From the NCBI GenBank assembly GCA_017536405.1, contig JAFXHL010000052.1, forward strand, positions 1 to 64,000: a stretch of DNA of 64,000 bases, in the 5' to 3' direction. This DNA is from Oscillospiraceae bacterium (GTDB lineage: Bacteria; Bacillota; Clostridia; Oscillospirales; Ruminococcaceae). A program made the position numbers and the translations under genes. A model generated the notes under the pieces. That model had not been told where the DNA came from. It saw only the letters and a list, made by a program, of their open reading frames with translations, and did no database searches. Shown piece after piece: positions 24,408 through 33,137 of this stretch. Every line of letters starts with the position of its first letter. Within the stretch, counting starts at the first letter, position 1.

Positions 24408-25046
24408 ATGGCAAAGTACAAATGTTTAGTATGCGGAGAAATTTTTGAGGCGAATAATGCTACAACCTGTCCTAAGTGCAATTCTGATAAGGTAGAAGCA
24501 GTTGCTGAAAAGTCAAAATATGCAGGAACAAAAACTGAAAAGAATCTTGAAGCTGCATTCGCTGGTGAGTCTCAGGCAAGAAATAAATACACATACTTCG
24601 CTTCAAAGGCTAAGAAGGAAGGTTTTGAACAGATTGCTGCTCTTTTCCTTAAAACAGCAGATAACGAAAAAGAACATGCTAAAATGTGGTTTAAGGAACT
24701 TAACGGCATAGGTGATACAGCTCAGAATCTCGAAGCTGCTGCTGATGGTGAAAACTACGAATGGACAGACATGTACGAGGAATTCGCTAAAACAGCCGAA
24801 GAAGAAGGATTTACAGAACTCGCTGCTAAATTCCGTATGGTTGGCGAAATTGAAAAGCATCATGAAGAAAGATATCGTGCTCTTCTTAAGAATGTTAAGA
24901 TGCAGGAAGTATTTGCTAAGAGCGAAGTTAAGGTTTGGGAATGTCGCAACTGCGGACATATCGTTGTTGGTATGAAATCTCCCGAAGTATGCCCTGTATG
25001 TGCTCATCCTCAGAGCTATTTTGAAATCCACGCTGAAAACTATTAA
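24408..25046 (+). CDS. Rubrerythrin with cysteine clusters at both ends
   Basis: Rubrerythrins reduce hydrogen peroxide in anaerobes using a diiron centre and a rubredoxin-type iron. This 212-aa protein has an N-terminal CxxC pair of pairs (C6/C9, C21/C24), a ferritin-like four-helix core with [18 protein letters not shown] and [10 protein letters not shown] as iron ligands, and a second rubredoxin module at the C terminus (CRNCG, CPVC). Classical forms carry only one such module. It is monocistronic with a strong promoter and terminator. Confidence 0.93.
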   Translation: MAKYKCLVCGEIFEANNATTCPKCNSDKVEAVAEKSKYAGTKTEKNLEAAFAGESQARNKYTYFASKAKKEGFEQIAALFLKTADNEKEHAKMWFKELNGIGDTAQNLEAAADGENYEWTDMYEEFAKTAEEEGFTELAAKFRMVGEIEKHHEERYRALLKNVKMQEVFAKSEVKVWECRNCGHIVVGMKSPEVCPVCAHPQSYFEIHAENY

Positions 25047-25060
25047 TTTTACAGTATAAT

Positions 25061-25097
25061 AAAAGCACTTCTGATTTTTGTCAGAGGTGCTTTTTGT
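25061..25097 (+). terminator. Terminator of the rubrerythrin gene
   Basis: The stem AAAAGCACTTCTGA/TCAGAGGTGCTTTTT ends in a T-run. Confidence 0.9.
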
Positions 25098-25104
25098 TTG
25101 TTGA

Positions 25105-25133
25105 TTGACTTTTCTGGATATTTATGGTATGAT
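25105..25133 (+). promoter_or_regulatory. Promoter of the GNAT gene
   Basis: TTGACT (25105-25110) and TATGAT (25128-25133) are 17 bp apart, 33 bp before the ATG. Confidence 0.7.
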
Positions 25134-25166
25134 CAAGTCGAATGCAGATTACAGAGGGGTGCTATA

Positions 25167-25658
25167 ATGGAAATCAGATATATAAATCAGGCGGATGATT
25201 TGTTTGAAATAAGCAATATATACGAAAACAGCTGGAAGTTTGCATATAGGGGTATCGTTCCACAGAATTACCTTGATAGTATTCCGAAAGGCCGTTGGGC
25301 GAATAGAATAAATAGAGAAGGAATGAACAATCTTGTTTTAATTGAAAATGGAGTTATAATAGGTACGGCAAGTTTTTGTAAATCAAGATGGGAACAATAC
25401 AATGACTATGGAGAAATAGTTTCGATATATTTTTTACCTGATTATATGGGCAAAGGATATGGTAATTATCTTTTGAAAAAATGTGTCGATGAATTGAAAT
25501 TTTTGGGTTATGACAAGATACTTTTATGGGTTTTAGAAGACAATCTCAGAGCAAGAAGATTTTATGAAAAGAATGGGTTTATCTGTTCTGATGAGTATAT
25601 TGATGATAATATTGGTGGAAAAGATTTAAGAGAAGTGATGTATACATATCACTTTTAA
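25167..25658 (+). CDS. GNAT family N-acetyltransferase
   Basis: A 163-aa acetyltransferase with strand-4 segment EIVSIYFLPDYMGKGYGNYLLKK holding the acetyl-CoA loop, and the C-terminal RRFYEKNGF motif. The ATG at 25167 follows GAGGGGTG. Upstream in-frame codons lie between or before the promoter elements and are excluded. It is a single-gene unit. Confidence 0.88.
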   Translation: MEIRYINQADDLFEISNIYENSWKFAYRGIVPQNYLDSIPKGRWANRINREGMNNLVLIENGVIIGTASFCKSRWEQYNDYGEIVSIYFLPDYMGKGYGNYLLKKCVDELKFLGYDKILLWVLEDNLRARRFYEKNGFICSDEYIDDNIGGKDLREVMYTYHF

Positions 25659-25672
25659 CATATTTCAATAAA

Positions 25673-25703
25673 ACAAGCGCCTGCATTTCGCAGACGCTTT
25701 TTA
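25673..25703 (+). terminator. Terminator of the GNAT gene
   Basis: The imperfect stem AAGCG-CTGC/GCAG-CGCTT is followed by TTTT, 15 bp after the stop codon. Confidence 0.75.
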
Positions 25704-25705
25704 AG

Positions 25706-26065
25706 TTATATTTCTTCCAGACTGTAAATATATCTGAATTCTATTAAATCTGAAGAATCAGATGCTTGTCCTTCAAGTTCTTCTTTGAGCGAATTGTTTT
25801 CGTCTATTATGAAGTAAATACATTTGCAACCATATTCAACAGCCTTTGGCATAAAATAATCAGCGACCCATTTCGTGTCTTCGGGAATATTTTCAAATCC
25901 TGTTCTTGTGTCAGCGACATAATCGCATTTATGCTCGTTGATTATGTCAAGAGCACACATCAATGGATTTCTGTAATCTTCATTACAGCAGAATTTCTTC
26001 CATTTAACGAACACGACATTATGTTTTTCGTTATAACTTACATCACAATATTCAGATGAATACAT
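25706..26065 (-). CDS. Small cytosolic protein, possibly STAS/SEC14-like
   Basis: A 119-aa protein of uncertain family. Its pattern (a strand with VVFVKW, a helix with PLMCALDIINEHK, DYVADTR, then a Trp-containing helix and CIYFIID) resembles the SpoIIAA-like STAS/SEC14 proteins found as orphans in many bacteria. No partner is evident. The ATG at 26065 is preferred to a GTG 9 nt upstream. It follows pyrE by 21 bp and may be cotranscribed with it. Confidence 0.6.
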   Translation of the reverse strand: MYSSEYCDVSYNEKHNVVFVKWKKFCCNEDYRNPLMCALDIINEHKCDYVADTRTGFENIPEDTKWVADYFMPKAVEYGCKCIYFIIDENNSLKEELEGQASDSSDLIEFRYIYSLEEI

Positions 26066-26095
26066 TTTAATCACTCACAATCTGAAAGGATTTTA

Positions 26096-26749
26096 TTATT
26101 CAACGCCGTATGTCTTTCTGTATTCGAGCATCTTGTCGAGATATTCTTTACCTTCAACAACGCCGTTTTTGATAGCATCAATAATATCGTTTACTGTAAC
26201 GATAGGATAGATCTTGATTCCGAATTCGTTGTAAACTTCCTGAACAGCAGAATATTCTCCCTGACCCTTTTCCATTCTGTCAACAGAAATAACCATTCCT
26301 GTGATATTTACATCAGCAGCGGCTTTGAGAACGGGGAGTACCTGTCTGATAGCAGTGCCTGCTGTGATAACATCTTCGATAATAACAACTTTTTCGCCGT
26401 CTGTGAGTTTCTTTCCTACGATAACTCCGCCTTCGCCATGGTCTTTTGCTTCTTTTCTGTCGAAGCAGTAGTTTACTTCTGTGTCGTATTTGTTGTAAAG
26501 AGCAGATGCACACGCTACTGCGAGAGGAATACCTTTATATGCTGGCCCGAAAAGTGTTTCAACGTCAATGTTGTTTTCTTTAATGCATTCAGCATAGAAT
26601 TCGCCAAGTTTTGCAAGTTGCTTACCTGTGTTGTAATTGCCTGTATTGATAAAATACGGAGCTTTTCTTCCGCTCTTGAGAGTGAAATCTCCGAATGTGA
26701 GAACCCCACATTCTACCATGAATTTGATAAAACTTTCTTTGTAAGTCAT
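26096..26749 (-). CDS. pyrE: Orotate phosphoribosyltransferase
   Basis: The enzyme joins orotate to PRPP to give OMP, the fifth step of pyrimidine synthesis. The 217-aa product has LKSGRKAPYFIN, the flexible-loop DRKEAKDHGEGG and the PRPP motif VVIIEDVITAGTA. No other pyr synthesis gene flanks it, apart from pyrH far downstream, which acts two steps later. Its promoter shares a -35 region with the divergent HAD gene. Confidence 0.95.
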   Translation of the reverse strand: MTYKESFIKFMVECGVLTFGDFTLKSGRKAPYFINTGNYNTGKQLAKLGEFYAECIKENNIDVETLFGPAYKGIPLAVACASALYNKYDTEVNYCFDRKEAKDHGEGGVIVGKKLTDGEKVVIIEDVITAGTAIRQVLPVLKAAADVNITGMVISVDRMEKGQGEYSAVQEVYNEFGIKIYPIVTVNDIIDAIKNGVVEGKEYLDKMLEYRKTYGVE

Positions 26750-26785
26750 TTTTATAACGTCCTTTCAATTTATGTTATTGACAAT

Positions 26786-26814
26786 ATTTTATCATATTAT
26801 CTATTGCATTTCAA
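26786..26814 (-). promoter_or_regulatory. Promoter of pyrE
   Basis: On the minus strand TTGAAA (26809-26814) and TAAAAT (26786-26791) are 17 bp apart. The -35 box shares base 26809 with that of the divergent HAD gene promoter. Confidence 0.7.
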
Positions 26815-26832
26815 GAGTATGAGTGGTAAAAT
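26804..26832 (+). promoter_or_regulatory. Promoter of the HAD hydrolase gene
   Basis: TTGCAT (26804-26809) and TAAAAT (26827-26832) are 17 bp apart, 17 bp before the ATG, so the leader is very short. Confidence 0.6.
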
Positions 26833-26849
26833 ATTTGTGGGTGAATTAT

Positions 26850-27488
26850 ATGAAAACTGTTTTGTTCGATCTTGATGGTACATTGACAGATTCGAGAGAA
26901 GGAATATTAAAATCAATACAGTATGCTCTGTCTTGTTATGGCATAGAAGAAGGCATGGAAAACCTCGGAATGTTTTTAGGTCCGCCTGCACATCTCGCTT
27001 TTCAGGAGTTTTATGGTTTCTCAGAAGAAAAAGCTTTTGAAATAACAAATGTGTTCAGAAAAAGATATTCTGAAAAGGGAATATACGAAAATCATATTTA
27101 TGATGGTATAAAGGAACTTCTTGAAAAATTTCATAGTGATGGGATAAAACTTTGTGTTGCAACATCTAAACCGCAGATATATACCGATAAGATACTTGAA
27201 AATTTTGATATAAGAAAATATTTCGATATAGTCGTTGGAAGCGATCTGGATGGAAAGTTATGCAATAAATCTGATATTATAGCAAAAGTTATTGAACTTG
27301 GCGGGTATGATAAATCAGAATGCTTTATGGTCGGAGATCGCAAATATGATATAATAGGTGCAAAAGAAAACGGTATAAAATCAGTGGCTGTTCTTTATGG
27401 ATATGGCAATATGGAAGAATTTATTTCTTCGAGTGCGGATTTTATTGTCGAAAAAGTTGAAGATATATATGAATCAGCACTTTTTTGA
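26850..27488 (+). CDS. HAD family hydrolase (phosphoglycolate phosphatase-like)
   Basis: A 212-aa phosphatase with HAD motif I LFDLDGTLTDS, motif II in VATSKPQ, the lysine region and motif IV MVGDRKYDIIGAKENG. The cap domain after motif I places it with PGP/PpaX-like enzymes; the substrate is not certain. The ATG at 26850 follows GGGTGAA. Confidence 0.9.
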   Translation: MKTVLFDLDGTLTDSREGILKSIQYALSCYGIEEGMENLGMFLGPPAHLAFQEFYGFSEEKAFEITNVFRKRYSEKGIYENHIYDGIKELLEKFHSDGIKLCVATSKPQIYTDKILENFDIRKYFDIVVGSDLDGKLCNKSDIIAKVIELGGYDKSECFMVGDRKYDIIGAKENGIKSVAVLYGYGNMEEFISSSADFIVEKVEDIYESALF

Positions 27489-27516
27489 AAAAATATGAAA
27501 AATTTTCAAAAAACAC

Positions 27517-27545
27517 TTGACAAGAGATTTTATAGAGTGTATAAT
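27517..27545 (+). promoter_or_regulatory. Promoter of the infC-rpmI-rplT operon
   Basis: Consensus TTGACA (27517-27522) and TATAAT (27540-27545) are 17 bp apart. The leader to infC is about 170 nt. Confidence 0.9.
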
Positions 27546-27551
27546 AGACAA

Positions 27552-27689
27552 GTAAAACAAAGCAGAACAATTCGTTCTCACCTTAGCACCAATGAGTGAC
27601 TTGGGTAAATAACAGAGAGAAATATGCATTTGATGTGTGTAGAACTTGAGTTATGAGCGTGAACGGATCTGTTCGCGCTCGAATTTTTA
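27552..27689 (+). promoter_or_regulatory. infC leader with attenuator (L20-leader-like)
   Basis: The long leader of the IF3-L35-L20 operon contains several pairing segments and ends with a strong terminator hairpin GAGCGTGAAC/GTTCGCGCTC (27655-27680) followed by GAATTTTTAT, all before the infC ribosome-binding site. Firmicutes control this operon by binding of ribosomal protein L20 to such a leader. Assignment to that family rests on position and architecture. Confidence 0.7.
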
Positions 27690-27722
27690 TAATTGGTTTT
27701 GATGTTACGGAGGTGCTTCACT

Positions 27723-28247
27723 ATCAGTACTAAAGAAAAGGAACTTGAAATTAACGAGGAAATCAGGGATAAAGAGATTCGATTGATTGGAGCGGATGGT
27801 GCACAGGTTGGTATCATTTCTGTTAAAGAAGCTCTTAAACTCGCTGAAGAAAGCGAACTTGACCTTGTTAAGATTTCGCCAAATGCCGTTCCACCTGTAT
27901 GCAGAATAATGGATTACGGAAAGTATCTTTTTGAACAGTCAAAGAGAGAAAAGGAAGCAAGAAAAAATCAGAAAGTTGTTGAAGTTAAGGAAATAAGAAT
28001 GTTTTCAAGCATCGACACTCACGATTTTGAGACAAAAGTAAATCAGGCCGTTAAGTTTCTTCAGGGAGGAGATAAGATAAAGGTTTCTGTTCGTTTTAAA
28101 AAGCGTGCAATAGCTCATCCTCATCTCGGTGAAGAATTACTCGAACGTTTTAAAGAAGCTTGTACTGAATTCGGTATTGTTGATAAGCCTATTAAGTCAG
28201 AGGGTCGTGCCCTTGTAATGTTTATCACACCGAAATCATCAAAATAA
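27723..28247 (+). CDS. infC: Translation initiation factor IF-3, AUC start codon
   Basis: IF-3 binds the 30S subunit, keeps the subunits apart and checks the initiator codon. The 174-aa product begins with the usual [18 protein letters not shown] segment after a short tail, and has the linker [12 protein letters not shown] and C-terminal domain. The start is ATC at 27723, 7 nt after GGAGGTG. In-frame TTG (27693) and ATG (27702) lie at or before that site and cannot use it. Rare start codons on infC let IF-3 limit its own synthesis in other bacteria. Confidence 0.93.
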   Translation: MSTKEKELEINEEIRDKEIRLIGADGAQVGIISVKEALKLAEESELDLVKISPNAVPPVCRIMDYGKYLFEQSKREKEARKNQKVVEVKEIRMFSSIDTHDFETKVNQAVKFLQGGDKIKVSVRFKKRAIAHPHLGEELLERFKEACTEFGIVDKPIKSEGRALVMFITPKSSK

Positions 28248-28261
28248 GGGAGGAAAATACA

Positions 28262-28459
28262 ATGCCAAAGTTAAAAACACATTCTGGTGCTAAAAAACGC
28301 TTTAAGCTTACTAAGAATGGTAAGGTAAAGTTCCAGCACACAAACAAGAGACACAGACTCAATCAGATGGCTACAAAGCGTAAGAGACAGCTTCGCGTTT
28401 GCGGTGTTGCAGATGCAACAAATGTAGCAGCAATCAAAGAAATGCTTCCTTACAAGTAA
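28262..28459 (+). CDS. rpmI: 50S ribosomal protein L35
   Basis: This is the 65-aa basic protein L35, with the family signature [15 protein letters not shown] at its start and the KRHRLNQM segment. It sits between infC and rplT in the conserved order and has an AGGGAGGAA ribosome-binding site. Confidence 0.97.
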   Translation: MPKLKTHSGAKKRFKLTKNGKVKFQHTNKRHRLNQMATKRKRQLRVCGVADATNVAAIKEMLPYK

Positions 28460-28505
28460 TCGGTAAGCATTGAGAACGAAAACAACAATACGGAGGTAGA
28501 AGAAT

Positions 28506-28859
28506 ATGGCTCGTGTTAAGGGAGCAATGATGACTCGCAAGAGAAGAAATAAAACTCTTAAACTCGCAAAGGGTTATTGGGGAAGCAAGAGTAAGCATTT
28601 TAAAATGGCTAAACAGGCCGTAATGAAATCAGGAAACTATGCTTACATCGGAAGAAAGCAGAAGAAACGTGAATTCAGACAGCTCTGGATTTCAAGAATT
28701 TCTGCTGCTGCAAAGATGAATGGCATGAACTATTCAACACTTATGAATGGTCTCAAGAAGGCAGGCATTACACTTAATCGCAAGATGCTTTCTGAAATCG
28801 CTATCAACGATCCTGCAGGTTTTACATCTATCGTTGAACAGGCAAAGGCAGCACTTTAA
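28506..28859 (+). CDS. rplT: 50S ribosomal protein L20
   Basis: L20 (117 aa) is an early 23S rRNA-binding assembly protein, with the motif RRKFRQLWI-like [11 protein letters not shown] and an N-terminal basic arm. In Firmicutes it represses its own operon through the infC leader. It is the last gene of the operon, before a strong terminator. Confidence 0.97.
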   Translation: MARVKGAMMTRKRRNKTLKLAKGYWGSKSKHFKMAKQAVMKSGNYAYIGRKQKKREFRQLWISRISAAAKMNGMNYSTLMNGLKKAGITLNRKMLSEIAINDPAGFTSIVEQAKAAL

Positions 28860-28873
28860 TCTATAGTTAATAA

Positions 28874-28906
28874 GAGTCAGGAGTATATTTTTACTTCTGA
28901 CTTTTT
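28874..28906 (+). terminator. Terminator of the infC operon
   Basis: The stem AGTCAGGAGTA/TACTTCTGACT is followed by TTTTTG. Confidence 0.85.
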
Positions 28907-28962
28907 GCCGTTTTTTATACCCGTTTAAAAGAGTGCATTTTACGATTGGATGAGGAGTTTTT

Positions 28963-29742
28963 ATGAAGAATTATGAAGTGATAACATCAAAAGATAACCC
29001 TTCGATAAAACTTTATAGAAAATTATCGGATAGTAAAAAGTCAAGAAAAGAGAATGGACTTTTTGTTCTTGAAGGTTCCAGATTATGCTTTGATTCTTCT
29101 GTGGTTTCAATGATAGAACTACTCATTATAACAGAAACTGCATATGATAAATATGCCGATAAGTTATTTGATATCGAAAAAAGTATTATAAAAATTTCAG
29201 ATGAACTTGGCAATAAACTCTCAGATACGGTTAATACGCAAGGAGTTTTTGCTATATGCAAAATTCCTGAAAAAACGGAATTGTCTGATTTTATTGAGTG
29301 TAATAAAAAATACATAGTTCTGAATTCGTTGCAGGATCCATCAAATGTAGGGACAGTTATACGAACAGCAGATGCGCTGGGAATCGATGGAGTTATTTTG
29401 TGTAAATGTTGCGATTTATACAATCCTAAGGTTATACGAGGCACGATGGGTTCTATCTTCAGAATAAAAACGATAGAATCTGGATTTGAAAATGTTATAT
29501 CAGAATTCAGATTGAAAAATGTAACATCATTCGCTGCTGTTGTTGATAAATCAGCCAAGAGTCTTACCGAATGTAATTTTTTAAACGGATGTGCCGTTGT
29601 TATAGGCAACGAAGGAAATGGTCTTTCGGATGATGATATTGAATTATGCGACGAAAAATTCACAATAAAAATGCATGGTAGCATAGAATCTTTCAATGCT
29701 TCTACTGCTGCTACAATTATATTATGGGAAATGTCAAAGTAA
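28963..29742 (+). CDS. TrmH/SpoU family RNA 2'-O-methyltransferase
   Basis: A 259-aa SAM-dependent methyltransferase of the SPOUT class that methylates a ribose 2'-OH in rRNA or tRNA. It has an N-terminal L30e-like substrate-binding domain (residues 1-100) and the trefoil-knot domain with motif 1 LQDPSNVGTVIRTADA, motif 2 VIGNEGNGLS and motif 3 HGSIESFNAS. The target nucleotide is not clear. It opens an 18-kb co-directional housekeeping run; I see only poor promoter matches before it. Confidence 0.92.
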   Translation: MKNYEVITSKDNPSIKLYRKLSDSKKSRKENGLFVLEGSRLCFDSSVVSMIELLIITETAYDKYADKLFDIEKSIIKISDELGNKLSDTVNTQGVFAICKIPEKTELSDFIECNKKYIVLNSLQDPSNVGTVIRTADALGIDGVILCKCCDLYNPKVIRGTMGSIFRIKTIESGFENVISEFRLKNVTSFAAVVDKSAKSLTECNFLNGCAVVIGNEGNGLSDDDIELCDEKFTIKMHGSIESFNASTAATIILWEMSK

Positions 29743-29754
29743 AGGGGAATATAT

Positions 29755-30990
29755 ATGATATACAATGAAAATGATGCTGTATTTTATTGGCTTTGGCTTG
29801 TAGATGTTTTCGGACCTGGAAATAATAGAATATGGGAAGTACTTTCTCATTTTGACAACGATCCCATTGCTACTTACAAAGCACTTCAAAAGGAAGATTG
29901 TAAATATATCACTAAAAATGAGTATAAAGCTGTATGCAATACATTCCTTGAAAGCATGTTTGATTTGATGGATTATTGCAATTCGAATAACTATATTGTT
30001 ATTTCGATAGATGACGAAAGGTATCCTCGGAGATTAAGGGAAATATTCAACCCTCCTGCCATATTATTCTGTATGGGAGATCCGAGCTTTATAAATAACG
30101 AGGTTGTTCTTACGGTTGTAGGAACAAGAAAACCTTCGGATTACAGTATGAAATTTGCACGAAAAATCTGTACCGAACTCGTGAGTTCGGGCGTAGTTTT
30201 GGCGAGTGGATTTGCACTTGGCATAGATTCAGCGGCACATAGGGCAGCACTTAAAGCCAATTCGAGAACGGTCGCTGTGCTTGGATGTGGACTCGATGTC
30301 GATTATCCTTCAGAAAATGCAAAAGTTAAGAAAATAATTGCAGTTCGTGGTGCTGTTATTACTGAATTTTTCCCCGGAACAAGACCGGAAGGCAAAAATT
30401 TTCCACAGAGAAATAGAATATTATCAGGTATTTCTCTTGGTACACTTGTGGTAGAAGCCTCACAGAGAAGTGGTGCACTTATTACAGCTGATTTTGCTAT
30501 GAATCAGGGAAGAGATGTATTCTGTGTTCCTCCTGCTGATTTGTTTGATCAGAGATACGCAGGGGTTATCAGGCTCATAAGAGAGGGCGCAATACCTACT
30601 TTTTCACATCTTGATGTTTTGTTTGAATATTATGAGAATTTTTCTCATAAACTTGTTTCTGTTAATCCTTTCAGTGATTATTCTGCCGGAGATGAGTTCT
30701 TTAACGAAAAACCTCATCGTGTTTCTGAAAATAAAGCAAAAGAACATTCTGAAAATGAAATTAAAACAGACACGGAAAATAATATTTCAAAAGAAAAGGT
30801 ATTTGATTTTTCCGGATATAATGATATTCAGAAAGGCATAATTATCGTACTTCAAAAGGGAGGAAGTCTGACTCCTGATGAGATTTCTGCGCTTATCGGA
30901 AGAGATATTTCATCTGTTCTTTCTGAACTTACAGAACTTGAAATAAACGGAGATATCGTGAAAAATCCTGGGCAGAGATACTCTGTCTGA
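29755..30990 (+). CDS. dprA: DNA-processing protein DprA
   Basis: DprA loads RecA on incoming single-stranded DNA during transformation. The 411-aa protein has the Rossmann-like core with VVGTRKPSDYS, SGFALGIDSAAH, PPGTRPEGKNFPQRNRI-like FFPGTRPEGKNFPQRNRI and RSGALITA. A charged linker of about 50 residues leads to a C-terminal winged helix ending in NPGQRYSV. Position between trmH and topA is common in Firmicutes. Confidence 0.95.
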   Translation: MIYNENDAVFYWLWLVDVFGPGNNRIWEVLSHFDNDPIATYKALQKEDCKYITKNEYKAVCNTFLESMFDLMDYCNSNNYIVISIDDERYPRRLREIFNPPAILFCMGDPSFINNEVVLTVVGTRKPSDYSMKFARKICTELVSSGVVLASGFALGIDSAAHRAALKANSRTVAVLGCGLDVDYPSENAKVKKIIAVRGAVITEFFPGTRPEGKNFPQRNRILSGISLGTLVVEASQRSGALITADFAMNQGRDVFCVPPADLFDQRYAGVIRLIREGAIPTFSHLDVLFEYYENFSHKLVSVNPFSDYSAGDEFFNEKPHRVSENKAKEHSENEIKTDTENNISKEKVFDFSGYNDIQKGIIIVLQKGGSLTPDEISALIGRDISSVLSELTELEINGDIVKNPGQRYSV

Positions 30991-31052
30991 TTATATGATT
31001 GTTATTTTGATTATGAAAAATTACTCCTGAGAAAGTCGAGGATAAATATACA

Positions 31053-33137
31053 ATGTCAAATCTTGTAATAGTAGAATCGCCCGCAAAGGCAAAAACAATA
31101 AAAAAATATCTTGGAAATAATTTTGAAGTTGTTGCCTCTATGGGACATATAAGAGATTTACCAAAATCAAAATTCGGGGTTGATATAGATAATGGTTTCC
31201 AGCCCCAGTATATAGAAATAAAAGGAAAAGAAGAACTTATAGATAAACTTACAAAACTCTCCAAAAAAAGCGAACAGGTTTACCTTGCAACCGACCCTGA
31301 CCGCGAGGGTGAAGCTATATCATGGCATCTTGCACAGATTTTAGGTCTTGATACAAATGAAGTCAACAGAGTTGCTTTCAACGAAATCACAAAATCCGGC
31401 GTTGAAACAGGAATGTCAAATCCGAGAAAGATAGATATAGACCTTGTTAATGCACAACAAGCAAGAAGAATTCTTGACAGAATCGTTGGATATAAACTCA
31501 GTCCATTTCTTTGGAAAAAAGTAAGAAGAGGTCTTTCTGCCGGTAGAGTTCAGTCTGTTGCTGTAAGACTTATTGTTGACAGAGAAAATGAAATAAGGGA
31601 ATTTGTTACTCAGGAATATTGGTCTATTGATGCTAAACTTACTGCACATTCTTCAAAGAAAGCATTTTCAGCAAAACTTTCAGCAGTTGACGGAAAGAAA
31701 ATTGAACTTCATACAAAAGAAGAAACAGATGAAATTCTCAAAAAACTTGATAATGCGGAATTTACAGTTTCAGATGTGAAGAAAAGTATTCACAAAAAGT
31801 CGCCATATGCTCCTTTTACAACATCAACGATGCAACAGGAAGCATCAAGGAGACTTGGATTTCAGGCCAGAAGAACAATGAAAGCCGCTCAGGAACTTTA
31901 CGAAGGTGTAGAAGTTGAAAATATGGGTGTAGTTGGTCTTATAACATATATGAGAACTGATAGCCTCAGAATTTCGAACGAGGCCAGAACAGCAGCATAT
32001 AACTACATCGAAGAAAAGTATGGCAAGGAATACATTCCTGAAAAACCAAGAATTTATAAATCCAAGAGCAATTCACAGGATGCTCACGAAGCGATAAGAC
32101 CTTCTATTCCTGAACTTACTCCTGAAAAAGTAAAGGGAAATCTCACAAATGATCAGTATAAACTCTATAAACTCATATGGGAGAGATTTATAGCAAGCCA
32201 GATGTCAAACGCCCTGCTTGATACAGTATCGGTTGATATTCTTGCTAATGATTGTAATTTTAAAGCAACGGGGTATTCTGTAAAATTTGATGGATTTACA
32301 GCGCTTTATGAAGAAACGAAAGATGAACAGGGAGAAGAAAATTCTGTTCTTCCTAAACTTTCAAAAGGAGAAGTACTCAAACTTAAATCTCTTGATGGCA
32401 ATCAGCACTTTACACAGCCGCCTGCAAGATTTACAGAAGCAACCCTCATTAAAACACTTGAAGAAAATGGAATTGGCCGTCCTTCGACATATGCGCCTAC
32501 GATAACAACAATTATCCAGCATCTTTATGTTGAAAGAGAAGGAAAACAACTCAAACCTACTTCTCTTGGCGAAGTTACTACAGAACTTATGAAAGAACAG
32601 TTCAAGCCTATTGTAGACGTTAAATTTACAGCAGGAATGGAAAATCAGCTTGACGAAGTTGAACTTGGAAAAAAAGACTGGGTTGAAACTTTAAGCGATT
32701 TTTATGACGATTTTAAAAAGACTCTCGAATCAGCAGAAAAGAATATGGAAGGAAAGAGAGTAAGGGTTCCTGATGAAAAAACAGATATTATATGTGATGT
32801 CTGCGGAAAAGAAATGGTTATAAAAATAGGAAAATTCGGAAAATTTCTTGCTTGTTCAGGATTCCCTGAATGTACAAATACAAAGAAAATAGTTCAGGAA
32901 ACGCCCGGTGAGTGTCCTCTTTGCGGAAAGAAGATTCTTCAGAAAAAATCCAAAAGAGGCAAAAAATATTATGGTTGTGAAGATAATCCTAAATGTGGAT
33001 TTATGACCTGGAATGTTCCTACAAAACACAAATGTCCTAACTGTAATTCTACTCTTTTTCAGAAGGGTGGAAAATCAGGTAAATTAGTTTGTGAAAAGAC
33101 AGGATGTAAATTCGAAAAGGCGGTTAAGGATGAATAA
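31053..33137 (+). CDS. topA: DNA topoisomerase I
   Basis: This type IA topoisomerase relaxes negative supercoils. The 694-aa protein has the Toprim domain (VESPAKAKTIKKYLG; acidic DPDREGEA), the active tyrosine in LITYMRTDS and three C-terminal four-cysteine zinc fingers (CDVC, CPLC and CPNC units). Length and order are normal. The downstream trmFO starts 8 bp before its stop. Confidence 0.97.
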   Translation: MSNLVIVESPAKAKTIKKYLGNNFEVVASMGHIRDLPKSKFGVDIDNGFQPQYIEIKGKEELIDKLTKLSKKSEQVYLATDPDREGEAISWHLAQILGLDTNEVNRVAFNEITKSGVETGMSNPRKIDIDLVNAQQARRILDRIVGYKLSPFLWKKVRRGLSAGRVQSVAVRLIVDRENEIREFVTQEYWSIDAKLTAHSSKKAFSAKLSAVDGKKIELHTKEETDEILKKLDNAEFTVSDVKKSIHKKSPYAPFTTSTMQQEASRRLGFQARRTMKAAQELYEGVEVENMGVVGLITYMRTDSLRISNEARTAAYNYIEEKYGKEYIPEKPRIYKSKSNSQDAHEAIRPSIPELTPEKVKGNLTNDQYKLYKLIWERFIASQMSNALLDTVSVDILANDCNFKATGYSVKFDGFTALYEETKDEQGEENSVLPKLSKGEVLKLKSLDGNQHFTQPPARFTEATLIKTLEENGIGRPSTYAPTITTIIQHLYVEREGKQLKPTSLGEVTTELMKEQFKPIVDVKFTAGMENQLDEVELGKKDWVETLSDFYDDFKKTLESAEKNMEGKRVRVPDEKTDIICDVCGKEMVIKIGKFGKFLACSGFPECTNTKKIVQETPGECPLCGKKILQKKSKRGKKYYGCEDNPKCGFMTWNVPTKHKCPNCNSTLFQKGGKSGKLVCEKTGCKFEKAVKDE

